A stretch of 64,000 bases of DNA from positions 558,001-622,000 of the forward strand of contig NZ_FNTJ01000001.1 in the NCBI RefSeq assembly GCF_900105185.1. Direction: 5' to 3'. Under the pieces are notes generated by a model, which saw only the letters and a list, made by a program, of their open reading frames with translations, searched no databases and was not told where the DNA came from. Positions 8,694 through 17,912 of this stretch are shown in pieces; positions within the stretch are counted from its first letter, which is position 1; every line of letters starts with the position of its first letter. Both the position numbers and the translations under genes were made by a program. The DNA is from Pseudomonas saponiphila (lineage in GTDB: Bacteria; Pseudomonadota; Gammaproteobacteria; Pseudomonadales; Pseudomonadaceae).

Positions 8694-9382
8694 TGCGTCA
8701 ATTTTTAGGGCCTTGCCCTGTGTGCGGTGGAAGTAAACTTCTTCAACGTGATGTTTTATGGTCAGAGCTTTTTAATTCCTGGCAATTATCCGCGGCTGAA
8801 ATTTCCTATATTGATAGGCAGCAAGGTTATCACTGTGCGCAATGCTTTAATAATTTGCGCGCAATGGCCTTGGCCGCTGCAATTCTGTGCGAATATAAAT
8901 TTATAGGGACTTTAGAGCAGTTCTGTGAGTCGCGAACAGCTGTCTCGATGTTAGAAATAAATCAAGCTGGAAACCTAACTCCATTTTTACAGAAGATGTC
9001 CTTGCACAAGCTGGTCGAGTATCCTCAGTTTGATATGATTGATCTGGACATTGAGTCGGAAAGTTTTGATTTGGTAATTCATTCTGATACATTGGAACAT
9101 ATTGCTAATCCGGAAAGGGCGCTTTCGGAGTGTTATAGGGTTTTACGCAATGGTGGTAAATGCATCTTTACGGTGCCAATAGTCGTTGACCGATTGAGTC
9201 GTTCGAGAGTTGGGCTTCCGCCAAGTTACCATGGGCGGCCAGGTATACCTGCAGCAGATCAAGTAGTTTACACAGAGTTTGGAGCTGACGCCTGGAAGAC
9301 GGTTTTAGGGGCCGGATTCATGAGTTGTGAGATTTTTTCATTCGAATACCCAGCTGCCCTAGTGCTCATAGCAAGGAAATAA
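8690..9382 (+). CDS. SAM-dependent methyltransferase with zinc-ribbon N-terminus
   Basis: A 230-residue class I methyltransferase. The N-terminus has two CxxC pairs (CPVCGG and YHCAQC), likely a structural zinc site. The SAM domain shows FDLVIHSDTLEHI and RVLRNGGKCIFTVP. A C-terminal PPSYHGRPG block is shared with the methyltransferase at 13438-14358, so the two are probably paralogs. It overlaps wzt by four bases. Its place after a Wzt with a glycan-binding domain suggests methylation of the O-chain or its terminus, but the acceptor is not known. Confidence 0.8.
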   Translation: MMRQFLGPCPVCGGSKLLQRDVLWSELFNSWQLSAAEISYIDRQQGYHCAQCFNNLRAMALAAAILCEYKFIGTLEQFCESRTAVSMLEINQAGNLTPFLQKMSLHKLVEYPQFDMIDLDIESESFDLVIHSDTLEHIANPERALSECYRVLRNGGKCIFTVPIVVDRLSRSRVGLPPSYHGRPGIPAADQVVYTEFGADAWKTVLGAGFMSCEIFSFEYPAALVLIARK

Positions 9383-9386
9383 TTAT

Positions 9387-10274
9387 ATGAAGTTTACTGG
9401 CGAGCGTTTTCTTCCCGATGTGCGTGGCGATATCGAATTGGAGCATATCCATCGTTACCTACTAGCCCATGATGTCATACAGGGTAAGGATGTATTAGAT
9501 ATTGCTAGCGGCGAGGGTTACGGCAGTGCCATGCTCGCCGGTGTTGCCCGTAGCGTCATTGGAGTTGATATCTCTCCAGAAGCAGTATCCCATGCGAATG
9601 CGAAATACCAAACTAGTAACGTTGAATTTCGTCTTGGATCCTGCTCTGCGATTCCGCTCGACGATGCGAGTGTTGATGTTGTGGTCAGCTTCGAGACAAT
9701 AGAGCATCACGATGAACATGAATCCATGATGCAAGAGATTAAAAGGGTTTTGCGACCTGGGGGTACACTTGTGATCTCCAGCCCGGAAAAGCTGGAGTAC
9801 TCGGACAAACCAGGCTTTAAGAATCCACACCATGTTAAAGAGCTTTATCGTGAAGAGTTTAAAAGGTTGCTGGACTCCTATTTTACTAATCATAGTATGT
9901 ACGGGCAGCGAGTGCTTTACGGTTCCGTAATCGCATGTGAAGATCGCGAGAGTTTAATTAGAAGCTACGAACTGGTCGACGATCCCCTAACAGCAAAGTT
10001 TGGAATATCGCATCCGATTTATTTGATTGCAGTAGCTTCTGACTCTGAGCTTCCCGACTTGGCTAGTGGAGTCTTTGAGCAATCTATTCACGAGGCTGAG
10101 CTGGTACAGCGTTTGAGTGCGAGCGTGAGTTATCTCAATAATCAGATTGTCGGTCTGAATCAAGTTGTAACTGAGCAGGATGCTAAAATTGCAGCAGTTT
10201 ATAACTCATTTAGTTGGCGGGTAACTAAGCCGTTGCGAAATTTCAAGCGTTTCTTAAGTGGTGGCCGAAATTAG
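9387..10274 (+). CDS. SAM-dependent methyltransferase with C-terminal coiled-coil tail
   Basis: A 295-residue protein. Residues about 1-160 are a class I methyltransferase fold with DVLDIASGEGYGSAML as the SAM-binding loop, VIGVDISPEAV, and FETIEHHDEHE. Residues about 235-275 are heptad-like (YLNNQIVGLNQVVTEQDAKI). The end YNSFSWRVTKPLRNF is seen in many polysaccharide glycosyltransferases and may anchor the protein in the assembly complex. A good AAGGAAA precedes the ATG. The domain plan (methyltransferase plus coiled coil) recalls chain-terminating WbdD-type proteins, but no kinase domain is present. Confidence 0.82.
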   Translation: MKFTGERFLPDVRGDIELEHIHRYLLAHDVIQGKDVLDIASGEGYGSAMLAGVARSVIGVDISPEAVSHANAKYQTSNVEFRLGSCSAIPLDDASVDVVVSFETIEHHDEHESMMQEIKRVLRPGGTLVISSPEKLEYSDKPGFKNPHHVKELYREEFKRLLDSYFTNHSMYGQRVLYGSVIACEDRESLIRSYELVDDPLTAKFGISHPIYLIAVASDSELPDLASGVFEQSIHEAELVQRLSASVSYLNNQIVGLNQVVTEQDAKIAAVYNSFSWRVTKPLRNFKRFLSGGRN

Positions 10275-10325
10275 CATCATGTTTCATGAGCTGGATTGTT
10301 TAAATATATGTAGTAAGGTTTTTAT

Positions 10326-13300
10326 TTGGTTTCAAGCTGTCTAAGGTGGCAATGCTATACTCGAAGTGAGTTTCCAGAAAACATAGTTGAAAGGGCTTGT
10401 TTTTGTTGGCTCTTAGTGTTTTTTTGCTGGTTGATTCAGCTCGCGCACAGCGGTTTAAATCTCGTTGCAAGGTGTTTTCAACGTATGCGGTATTCAAAGG
10501 TCTTAAGGTTTTTTTTGCGGTTTTTTAAGAAAATAATACTGCTTAATTTCTTGGCTTATATTATTCGGGTGGCTCGTAATAGTGGCGGTTATTCTCATCT
10601 ATTGCGAAAAATTTGGTATATATATCGCGTTGAGGGATACCGCGGAATTTTACGACGTTTACCGCTCAAACGTAGTGCTAGGGGCAATGCTGAGCAGTTT
10701 TTTCGCTACACCTCCATCGCTCACGAGTTGGTTGGCGGCGACTGTAGCGAAGTGTGCCCCAAGGGTGGTATTGCAGTAATAGTTCATGCCTATTATCCAG
10801 AGCTATTTGAATCCATAGTTGTTGCTCTCAATGATATTCCTTGGCCGTTTGATCTTTACGTTTCAGTAACAAATGACGAGGCGCGGCTGCAAGTATGTGA
10901 TATGGCAACCAGGCTGGAGCGTGCTGCACACGTTGAAGTGCAGGTGACTCCAAACCGTGGACGCGACATCGCTCCCTTTCTAGTCACCTATGCAGCTGCG
11001 ATTCGTGCACACCGTTACGTGCTGCATATTCACACAAAGAAGTCGCTGTATTCCGGTCGTGAGCGTACTGAGTGGCGAGACTATTTGATCAAAGGCCTAC
11101 TAGGCGGCGAGAGGCGTATCCGCCAGATTTTTAGCTTATTCGAGAGAGAGCCAAAACTTGGTATTGTCTACCCGGATACTTTTGGGGACTTACCCTATTG
11201 GGCGCACACTTGGTTGCAGAATCGAGGAATTGGGCTTCAACTTGGTGCCCGTCTCAATATAGATATTTCTCACTCACAATATATTGATGCGCCGCTTGGG
11301 TCGATGTTTTGGGCGCGCAATGACGCTTTGTACCCGTTGATAGACTTGTGTCTTGGTTACAACGACTTTCCAGAAGAGTGCGGACAGTCCGACGGAACGC
11401 TGCAGCATACGATTGAGCGCTTTTTCGTGTTGGCTGCTCAACACGCCGGCTATGGTTTTCGTGTAATGCTTGATGCTGAGAATAACTCAACATTGTTTAT
11501 TTGCCCGGGCCGTAAAAACCTTGCTCAATACTTCGCAGGAAGCATTCGCGATCGTATTCTAGCAATGGCGCCTTTCGCCCAGATTGTTTCTTTCGACATT
11601 TTTGACACCTTGCTAGTGCGTCCTTGGCTTTCCCCTGACCATCTATTCTCTTTCTTAGAGCAAATGGTGGCTGAACGTTTTGGTATTAAGGATTTCGCGC
11701 ATCTCCGAAAAAAGGCCGAGCATTTTGCACTTCTTAAATACGATACCGCCGACGTCAATATTACACAAATCTACGACGCTCTCGGAGATCTCATTGACGA
11801 TTCTATAAGTTCGGAGCAAATACTTATGCTCGAACTAGAAATCGAGTCAGCCATACTTAGCCCTCGCGACGAAGTTTGCGATGCGGCTCGAGCACTTGCC
11901 GCGCAGGGCAAGCGGATGGTGCTAGTCTCGGATATGTATCTTGACGAGAGTTTCTTGAGTCGATTGCTCGCCAGCCATGACCTGGATATTTTTGAAAAAA
12001 TTTATGTATCGAACGAGTTTGGTGCGCGTAAAGATACCGGTACTATGTGGCAGCTGCTACCTGCGCACGAGAATGTATCCGAAAAGCAGTGGCTCCACGT
12101 AGGCGATAACGAACACTCAGATCTTCAGCGCCCTCTCGATGCCGGTTTTATGCACCCCATACATGTCATGCGTGCAGCAGATCAATTCCTGCTCTTCAAC
12201 GAGGATGCAGCAAGCTGGATGTTGCAGGAGCATTGGCAGGAAGGGCTTCTATTGGGTTTGCTCGCCAACCGCCTGTTTTTGCCAAATCGCGCAGCTTCGC
12301 CAATAGGGATAGACGGTGAGAGTCGGCGAGTGGAAATTCGTAGCTTACGCGACTTTGGCTACCTTACAATTGGCCCTGCTTTGACGGTCTTTATGGCTTG
12401 GCTCCTCGGCCGCGCACGTGTCGATCGAGTTGAGCTGCTGCTTTATGCGAGTCGCGAAGGCCACCTCCTAAAGCAGGCCCACGATCTTATATTTGAACGT
12501 TTATCCCCCTCCGACGTAGCGCTCCCTGCAGGAGCCTATTTTCTCTGCTCGCGCGCCTCGGCCGGCCTTGCTGCGATTCAGGATAATCTTTCGCTGGAGC
12601 TTTTGCTTGATGCTCACTTCAACGGCTCCTTTGGGGAGCTACTGAGCAGTCGATACTGTATCGAGAATTTAGCACCGTTCGTAGCCCGCCTCGGAGAGGA
12701 AGCGATGCAGCGGCCAATTGTGCTGCCTTTGGAACGCCCGCGAGCCATAAAACAACTCGGTCAATGCCTAGATTTGATCTCCGCACAGTCCGAGATTGCA
12801 TGTGAGCGTTATCGCCGGTACGCGCACGGTCTGATAGCCAACCGTCGTTCCGCGTTGGTGGATATTGGCTACAGTGGGACAATTCAGAAGGCGCTTGCTA
12901 GTGTTGTCGAGGGTATCGTGGGTGGTTACTACTTTGTCACGACCGACAAGGCTAGGTGCGTAGATAGTCTTGGTCAGTTCGCTAAAGGTTGCTTCGGCGA
13001 CTTTATTGACCCCTTCCGTTCCGATGTTCCCTTATATCAATATTCGCTGTTATTTGAAGCAGTGCTAACGGCACCTCATGGCCAGCTTCTCGGTTTCGAT
13101 GCCGCCGGCGCTCCGCGCTACAAGTCGCCTGGTTTAGCGCAACGTCATTTTACAGAGATCGAGGAGATTCATGCCGGCGCCCTTGAGTTTCTTGATGATG
13201 CGTTAAGGGTTGTTGGGCCGGCATTTTCACATCTTGGCTCATGCCATCGTGCAAGTCAGCTACCAATCCGCCAAGTGATGGAGTGCCGCTGGCAGCTGGA

Positions 13301-13397
13301 TTTCGATCTAAGTCCGCTTCACGTCGAAGATGATTTTTCGGGCAACAGCGAAATCTCGATTTTTGAGTTCTACAAACGCCAGCGTGAACGCACGTAA
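10326..13397 (+). CDS. Large RgpF-like and HAD-domain polysaccharide protein
   Basis: About 1023 residues. Residues about 140-390 resemble the rhamnan synthesis protein F family (GIAVIVHAYYPELF, TPNRGRDIAPFL, HIHTKKS), which is found in rhamnose-polymer assembly. Residues about 420-620 form a HAD-type hydrolase domain: SFDIFDTLLVRP (motif I), LVSDMYL (motif II), a Lys in GARKDTG and HVGDNEHSDL (motif IV). Motif I is DxFxT rather than DxDxT, as in some dehalogenase-like HADs. The last 350 residues (YASREGHLLKQ, DIGYSGTIQ) are a conserved but unassigned extension. The start is uncertain: TTG at 10326 follows TAAGG with good spacing and adds a hydrophobic segment, while ATG at 10485 would give 970 residues. 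Confidence 0.75.
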   Translation: MVSSCLRWQCYTRSEFPENIVERACFCWLLVFFCWLIQLAHSGLNLVARCFQRMRYSKVLRFFLRFFKKIILLNFLAYIIRVARNSGGYSHLLRKIWYIYRVEGYRGILRRLPLKRSARGNAEQFFRYTSIAHELVGGDCSEVCPKGGIAVIVHAYYPELFESIVVALNDIPWPFDLYVSVTNDEARLQVCDMATRLERAAHVEVQVTPNRGRDIAPFLVTYAAAIRAHRYVLHIHTKKSLYSGRERTEWRDYLIKGLLGGERRIRQIFSLFEREPKLGIVYPDTFGDLPYWAHTWLQNRGIGLQLGARLNIDISHSQYIDAPLGSMFWARNDALYPLIDLCLGYNDFPEECGQSDGTLQHTIERFFVLAAQHAGYGFRVMLDAENNSTLFICPGRKNLAQYFAGSIRDRILAMAPFAQIVSFDIFDTLLVRPWLSPDHLFSFLEQMVAERFGIKDFAHLRKKAEHFALLKYDTADVNITQIYDALGDLIDDSISSEQILMLELEIESAILSPRDEVCDAARALAAQGKRMVLVSDMYLDESFLSRLLASHDLDIFEKIYVSNEFGARKDTGTMWQLLPAHENVSEKQWLHVGDNEHSDLQRPLDAGFMHPIHVMRAADQFLLFNEDAASWMLQEHWQEGLLLGLLANRLFLPNRAASPIGIDGESRRVEIRSLRDFGYLTIGPALTVFMAWLLGRARVDRVELLLYASREGHLLKQAHDLIFERLSPSDVALPAGAYFLCSRASAGLAAIQDNLSLELLLDAHFNGSFGELLSSRYCIENLAPFVARLGEEAMQRPIVLPLERPRAIKQLGQCLDLISAQSEIACERYRRYAHGLIANRRSALVDIGYSGTIQKALASVVEGIVGGYYFVTTDKARCVDSLGQFAKGCFGDFIDPFRSDVPLYQYSLLFEAVLTAPHGQLLGFDAAGAPRYKSPGLAQRHFTEIEEIHAGALEFLDDALRVVGPAFSHLGSCHRASQLPIRQVMECRWQLDFDLSPLHVEDDFSGNSEISIFEFYKRQRERT

Positions 13398-13437
13398 AAA
13401 GTCGATACCTAATACTTCAGTTAACAGTGAGAGTCGC

Positions 13438-14358
13438 ATGAACCACGATTGCTTTTATCCATCTATTTGGCTAGGCAGCTTCATCAGCAAGTCGGCCTTC
13501 GACTCGCAGTCAAAACACTTAAACGAGCTCTTCGGCGTACTCGATACGATAGACGACTGTATGTTGCCCTCGCGTCACCCAACTACATTACGGGCGTACT
13601 GTGCTGCCTGTGGTACAGTTACCGATATGCAACTTACCTGGCACTACTGTGCAACTAATGCCGCAGGCTCAGTGCATCCAGCGTGGACAGAAACTGCTGC
13701 CTGCCAAGTTTGCGGTCTGAACAGCCGTATGCGTGCAGTAATCGATTACCTACGCCGATTGCTCGAAGGGGAACAAGGAGCGAACTATAAACGCGTATAT
13801 TGCGCCGAGCGTACTACTCCCAGCTATCCTGTTATCGAGCGTCTTTTTGACAAAGTTACCGGTAGCGAATACTTGGGTGACGATAAAAAACTAGGGCAAA
13901 AGTCTCTGCACTACAAGGGATATCCGCGTCTTGTGCGTCATGAGGATTTGACGCAATTGTCTTTTGCCGCAAAAAGTTTTGATCTGGTTGTAACTCAAGA
14001 CGTCTTCGAGCACATCCCTAACTATCATCAAGCCTTCCGAGAGTGTGCGCGTGTATTAGATGACGGAGGCATGTTGGTATTTACAATTCCCTTCTTCTTT
14101 GACCAGCAGGTGACGAGGGTGCGTGCCTCACTACGTGCTGATGGGCAGGTTGAACACCATTTGCCTCCCGAATATCACGGCAATCCAGTCTCCAACGAAG
14201 GCTCGCTTTGTTTTCAGAACTTTGGCTGGGATATTATTGACGATCTCAATAACAATGGATTCATTGACGCACGCGCTTCGCTTTACTGGGGGCCCTGGCA
14301 AGGCCATCTTGGGCTTCCATTCTTCGTTTTTTCAGCGATTAAGAAACGTCCTGCTTAG
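13438..14358 (+). CDS. SAM-dependent methyltransferase with Cys-rich N-terminal region
   Basis: A 306-residue protein. CAACG and CQVCG pairs in the first 100 residues suggest a zinc ribbon. The class I methyltransferase core has FDLVVTQDVFEHI and RVLDDGGMLVFTIPF. PPEYHGNP and a following FGWDIIDDLNNNGF match the 8690-9382 protein in layout. The chosen start is the ATG at 13438, preceded by GAGAG; a longer frame would overlap the previous gene by 68 bases. It is the last gene of the polysaccharide island. Confidence 0.78.
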   Translation: MNHDCFYPSIWLGSFISKSAFDSQSKHLNELFGVLDTIDDCMLPSRHPTTLRAYCAACGTVTDMQLTWHYCATNAAGSVHPAWTETAACQVCGLNSRMRAVIDYLRRLLEGEQGANYKRVYCAERTTPSYPVIERLFDKVTGSEYLGDDKKLGQKSLHYKGYPRLVRHEDLTQLSFAAKSFDLVVTQDVFEHIPNYHQAFRECARVLDDGGMLVFTIPFFFDQQVTRVRASLRADGQVEHHLPPEYHGNPVSNEGSLCFQNFGWDIIDDLNNNGFIDARASLYWGPWQGHLGLPFFVFSAIKKRPA

Positions 14359-14465
14359 CGAGAGCACAGCTTCATTATTATTGCCTTTTTGTCACGTCGT
14401 TTGGCCGGGCACTCCACAGTCAATCGCCAGGCCGTCAGGAAGCTTTTAGTGGGAGACCGGTAATT

Positions 14466-14489
14466 AAAAAGCCGGCTTGTGGCCGGCTT
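14466..14489 (-). terminator. Terminator-like hairpin
   Basis: Stem AAGCCGGC (14469-14476) pairs with GCCGGCTT (14482-14489) around a 5-base loop. On the minus strand it is followed by five T. It lies about 110 bases after the last island gene and may stop read-through towards the island from the ppa side. Confidence 0.6.
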
Positions 14490-14752
14490 CTCGGGGACTG
14501 GCTTGGTTCATTTTTGGTAAACCGCACCAGCCTTCAAAACGTACACCCAGCTCTTGCGGCTGGCTGTGGGACTGGGCGGGAAAGTCATCCGCTTCGTCGG
14601 GCGATCTGACCGCAGGGAGGGTCGATGCGCAAATGTGGGGCGCAGCATACGCACATTCGCTGGCAATTCCCAGTGCGAAGCGCGATCCAGAGCCCTTGAA
14701 GCTGCAGAAAGTGCGGGAAATGTGTTGCCGGATGCGTGATTGCCAGACGAGG

Positions 14753-14781
14753 CCTGTCGCCGGTAGCCGGCTCCTACAGGT
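14753..14781. repeat. REP-like palindromic element
   Basis: Contains CGCCGGTAGCCGGCTCCT flanked by CCTGT and ACAGG. The same GCCGGCTCCTACAGG core occurs at 31556-31610 in this window and is a common extragenic repeat type in fluorescent pseudomonads. Confidence 0.6.
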
Positions 14782-14802
14782 GATGCTGCGGTGTGCGAGC
14801 AT

Positions 14803-14830
14803 AAAAAAACCCCGGATAACCGGGGCTTTC
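14803..14830 (-). terminator. Rho-independent terminator of ppa
   Basis: Stem CCCCGG / CCGGGG (14810-14815 and 14820-14825) with loop ATAA. On the minus strand it is followed by seven T (14803-14809). It lies 37 bases after the ppa stop. Confidence 0.85.
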
Positions 14831-14866
14831 TCTTGAAGCTTGTCGCTAGAAGCTTGCAGCTGCTTC

Positions 14867-15394
14867 TCAGCCTTTATAGGCCGCAACCGACTTCAGGATC
14901 TCGGCGCGGGCCGCGTCAGCGTTGCCCCAACCGTCGATCTTCACCCACTTGCCTTTTTCCAGGTCTTTGTAGTTTTCGAAGAAGTGCTTGATCTGCTCCA
15001 GCAGCAGGGCTGGCAGGTCGGTGTATTCCTTCACGTCGACATACAGCTGGGACAGCTTGTCGTGAGGTACCGCGATCACCTTGGCATCGCCGCCGCCGTC
15101 GTCGGTCATGTTCAGGATGCCCACTGGACGGGCACGGATCACCGAGCCTGGCGCTACTGGGTAAGGGGTCACGACCAGCACGTCGAGGGGGTCGCCGTCG
15201 TCAGCCAGGGTGTTGGGGATGAAGCCGTAGTTGGCCGGGTAGAACATCGGGGTGGCCATGAAACGGTCAACGAACAGGCAGTCGCTGTCTTTGTCGATTT
15301 CGTACTTGATCGGCGCGTGGTTGGCCGGGATTTCGATAGCGACGTAGATGTCGTTCGGCAGGTCTTTGCCCGCCGGAATCTTGCTGTAGCTCAT
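14867..15394 (-). CDS. ppa: Inorganic pyrophosphatase
   Basis: A 175-residue family I soluble pyrophosphatase that hydrolyses PPi to phosphate in the cytoplasm. The metal-binding signature [10 protein letters not shown] is present, with [10 protein letters not shown] and [12 protein letters not shown] before it and KVIAVPHDK after it. Length matches the E. coli enzyme. It is monocistronic, with its own intrinsic terminator. Confidence 0.97.
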   Translation of the reverse strand: MSYSKIPAGKDLPNDIYVAIEIPANHAPIKYEIDKDSDCLFVDRFMATPMFYPANYGFIPNTLADDGDPLDVLVVTPYPVAPGSVIRARPVGILNMTDDGGGDAKVIAVPHDKLSQLYVDVKEYTDLPALLLEQIKHFFENYKDLEKGKWVKIDGWGNADAARAEILKSVAAYKG

Positions 15395-15633
15395 TGGGCG
15401 TTGCCCCCGTTAGTTGACCAAATGACTTGGCCGGATTGACCAAAAAGTGGCGGCGATTATAGACACACTCCGCAACCGTTGCTACGTGCCAAGGGTCGTA
15501 GAACCTTGGTTGTACTGTCTCGCAGACATATTCGGGCGAGCCGTGCGACCGACGGTTTTGCCATCGGTCGGTAGGCGCTGCAGTAGTCTTTCAACTGCCC
15601 TTCAGATGAACAACGTATCGGCGCGACAGGACA

Positions 15634-16446
15634 TTAGTGATGCGTTTGATAGACCGGGTCTTCAGCTTGAAGTTGCTGTAGCCGGGCCAATGGATTCTGC
15701 CGATAAAACAGCTGCAACTGTGCATAGACTTTCGGATAGGCCGCCGCCAGCAAGTCTGGGGCACTGAAGAAGTATTCGCTGGTGACGGCGAAGAACTCGG
15801 CCGGGTTTTCCGCCGCGTAGGGGTCGATGGCGGTTTCGGCGTCCGGGTCGTGGTCGAGTTGACGGTTGAGGTCGTCGTAGGCGCTTTGCATCACCTGGGC
15901 CCAGTCGCTGACCCGCATGTCGCTGTGCAGCGGCGGCAGGCCGTTGGCATCGCCGTTGAGCATGTCCAGTTTGTGGGCCAGTTCGTGGATCACCAGGTTG
16001 TAGGCTTCCCAGCCGCCGCTGGCTTGCACTCCGGGCCAGGCGAGGATGATCGGTCCCTGCTGCCAGGCTTCGCCACTGTGTTCGCCATCCCACTCATGCT
16101 CGATGCCGCTGGCATCGCGGTGGCGCTGAGGGCTGAGGAAATCGTCGGGGTAGAGAATGATTTCGTGGAAGCCCTGGTACCAGTTCAGGTCGCCCAGGTG
16201 CAGCAGCGGCAGTTGCGCCTGGGCTGCCAGCAGCAGGCGCTGCTCCTGATGCAGTTCCACCCCGGGCAGGGTGGTGAGGTGCTTGTCGTCCAGGAACAGC
16301 ACGCTGGCTTCCCGTAGCCACTGGTCCTCGGCGGCGCTGATGCCGTCGAGGAAGGGTAGTTGCTGGCGTACCCGCTGCCAGGTGTCATCGCTGACCGGAT
16401 GCTTGGCCAGCCGGCGCTTGCGGCGCCAGGCGCTGAGGGACCACAT
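15634..16446 (-). CDS. Zinc-dependent peptidase of the MtfA family (M90)
   Basis: A 270-residue protein with the metallopeptidase motif HELAHKLD (HExxH). A downstream Glu in ENPAEFFAVTSEYFF fits the third zinc ligand of M90 peptidases. E. coli MtfA binds the Mlc repressor and tunes glucose uptake; whether this homologue does so is unknown. No signal peptide. Located five bases before the dedA stop on the same strand, so probably co-transcribed with it. Confidence 0.85.
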   Translation of the reverse strand: MWSLSAWRRKRRLAKHPVSDDTWQRVRQQLPFLDGISAAEDQWLREASVLFLDDKHLTTLPGVELHQEQRLLLAAQAQLPLLHLGDLNWYQGFHEIILYPDDFLSPQRHRDASGIEHEWDGEHSGEAWQQGPIILAWPGVQASGGWEAYNLVIHELAHKLDMLNGDANGLPPLHSDMRVSDWAQVMQSAYDDLNRQLDHDPDAETAIDPYAAENPAEFFAVTSEYFFSAPDLLAAAYPKVYAQLQLFYRQNPLARLQQLQAEDPVYQTHH

Positions 16447-16451
16447 GCGAT

Positions 16452-17108
16452 TTAGCGGGTTTCGACTTTTTCAGCGCTGCGGGCCATGCGGCTGCGCAGC
16501 ACGCCAATGATCATCGGCACCAGGGACAGGAGGATGATGGCCACCACCAGCAACGAAAGGTTTTTCTTGATGAACGGCACGTTGCCGAAGAAGTAGCCCA
16601 GGGTCACCAGGCCGCCGACCCAGAGAATGGTGCCGGCCACGCTGAAGGCAAAGAACCGCGGGTAAGGCATGCGGGCCACGCCGGCGACGAAGGGCGCGAA
16701 GGTGCGGATGATCGGCAGGAAGCGCGCCAGGGTCACGGTCTTACCGCCGTGCTTCTCATAGAAGTCGTGGGTTTTCTGCAGGTAGTCGCGGCGGAAGATC
16801 TTCGAGTTGGGGTTGCTGAACAGGCGTTCGCCCGCCGTTCGCCCGATCACGTAGTTGGTGCTGTCGCCAAGGATTGCCGCCAGCATCAGCAGGCCGCCCA
16901 GCAGCACCGGGTCCATGCCGCCGCCCGCCGCGACTGCGCCGGCGATGAACAGCAGGGAGTCGCCAGGCAGGAACGGCGTCACCACCAGGCCGGTTTCGCA
17001 GAAAATCACCAGGAACAGGATGGCGTAGATCCAGGGCCCGTAGTTGGTCACCAGCATGTCGAGATAAACGTCGAGATGAAGGATTAGGTCGATCGGGTTG
17101 AAATCCAT
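16452..17108 (-). CDS. DedA-family membrane protein
   Basis: A 218-residue inner-membrane protein with several hydrophobic segments and the family signature ARFLPIIRTFAPFVAGVARM. DedA proteins are linked to lipid flipping and membrane homeostasis. It also has the Gly-rich E-(T)-G-...-PGDSLL block near residue 50. Upstream of the M90 peptidase gene. Confidence 0.88.
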   Translation of the reverse strand: MDFNPIDLILHLDVYLDMLVTNYGPWIYAILFLVIFCETGLVVTPFLPGDSLLFIAGAVAAGGGMDPVLLGGLLMLAAILGDSTNYVIGRTAGERLFSNPNSKIFRRDYLQKTHDFYEKHGGKTVTLARFLPIIRTFAPFVAGVARMPYPRFFAFSVAGTILWVGGLVTLGYFFGNVPFIKKNLSLLVVAIILLSLVPMIIGVLRSRMARSAEKVETR

Positions 17109-17317
17109 GGGGGGGCACCTGTGGTGACAGCCTGGTTCTGCAGGCCTGTGCGATGACTCGAAGAAAGGGACTACAAGGGGATGTAGCTTTTCTTACGATC
17201 CGAAAAGTTCGGCATTATAAAGACTGACAGGTGAAATGCGCGTTCAGATTGTAGCCGGGCGTTTCGGTTTGCGAGGGGGAGCAAACGCAGAGGATTTGAT
17301 GTTCGCCGGAGCAGATA

Positions 17318-17341
17318 AAGCGGCCCTGAGGCCGCTTTTTT
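17318..17341. terminator. Intrinsic terminator, possibly bidirectional
   Basis: Stem AAGCGGCC (17318-17325) and GGCCGCTT (17330-17337) with loop CTGA. T-runs occur on the + side, and a shorter one on the minus side. It lies directly after the acetyltransferase stop at 17347. Confidence 0.75.
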
Positions 17342-17346
17342 GTGGG

Positions 17347-17805
17347 TCAGTCATCGCTCAGCGGCAATATGTAGTTCTTGAATTCGGTGTCTTCGCGAAA
17401 CCCCATGGACTCATAGGTTTTCTGTGCCACGGCGTTGTTGCTGCTGGTGGAAACCCGTAGCCGCACGGCATTGGATTCCTTGGCCATTTTCTTCGCGGTG
17501 CGCATCAGGTTGTCGGCCACCAGCTGGCGGCGGGCGTCTTCGGCGACGTAGATGTCGTTGAGAATCCATACACGCTTGAGGGACAGCGAAGAAAAGCTCG
17601 GGTACAGCTGGCAAAAGCCCAGTAACTTGCTGCTGTCATCATCGGCCAGGGCCAGGTAGATCACCGATTCCTTGCGTCGCAGGCGCTTTTCCAGAAAGGC
17701 CCGGGACGAGTCCGGATAAGGCAGAGCGCCATAGAACTCACGGTATTTGACGAAAAGCGGGGTCAACAGATCCAGGTGCTCGAGGGTTGCTTGAGTAATC
17801 CGCAT
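17347..17805 (-). CDS. GNAT-family N-acetyltransferase
   Basis: A 152-residue acetyl-CoA-dependent acetyltransferase. RVWILNDIYVAEDARRQLVA fits the GNAT motif A region where the pantetheine arm binds, and NNAVAQKTYESMGFRED is the usual C-terminal motif B. The substrate is unknown. Stands alone between dedA and the eut genes. Confidence 0.85.
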   Translation of the reverse strand: MRITQATLEHLDLLTPLFVKYREFYGALPYPDSSRAFLEKRLRRKESVIYLALADDDSSKLLGFCQLYPSFSSLSLKRVWILNDIYVAEDARRQLVADNLMRTAKKMAKESNAVRLRVSTSSNNAVAQKTYESMGFREDTEFKNYILPLSDD

Positions 17806-17912
17806 GGGTAGCTCTCAACTTCAAGTGGATGTGACGGCACAGGTTGGATGACTCGGGCAGCCGTGTCCCGATGCTGCCCAAAGCGCTTAAAAAGCGCAAT
17901 CGTCTCGCAAAA

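Larger units (their letters stand above)
14359..14866. other. Intergenic region between polysaccharide island and ppa
   Basis: No supported gene. Overlapping frames exist on both strands but none resembles a known protein. The stretch holds a hairpin at 14469-14489, a REP-like sequence near 14753-14781 and the ppa terminator at 14803-14830. The boundary between the AT-richer island and the GC-rich backbone falls here. Confidence 0.6.

Noticed and set aside
14464..14886. 140-residue minus-strand frame between the island and ppa
   Set aside because: It reads through the ppa terminator and a REP-like repeat, and the translation resembles no family.
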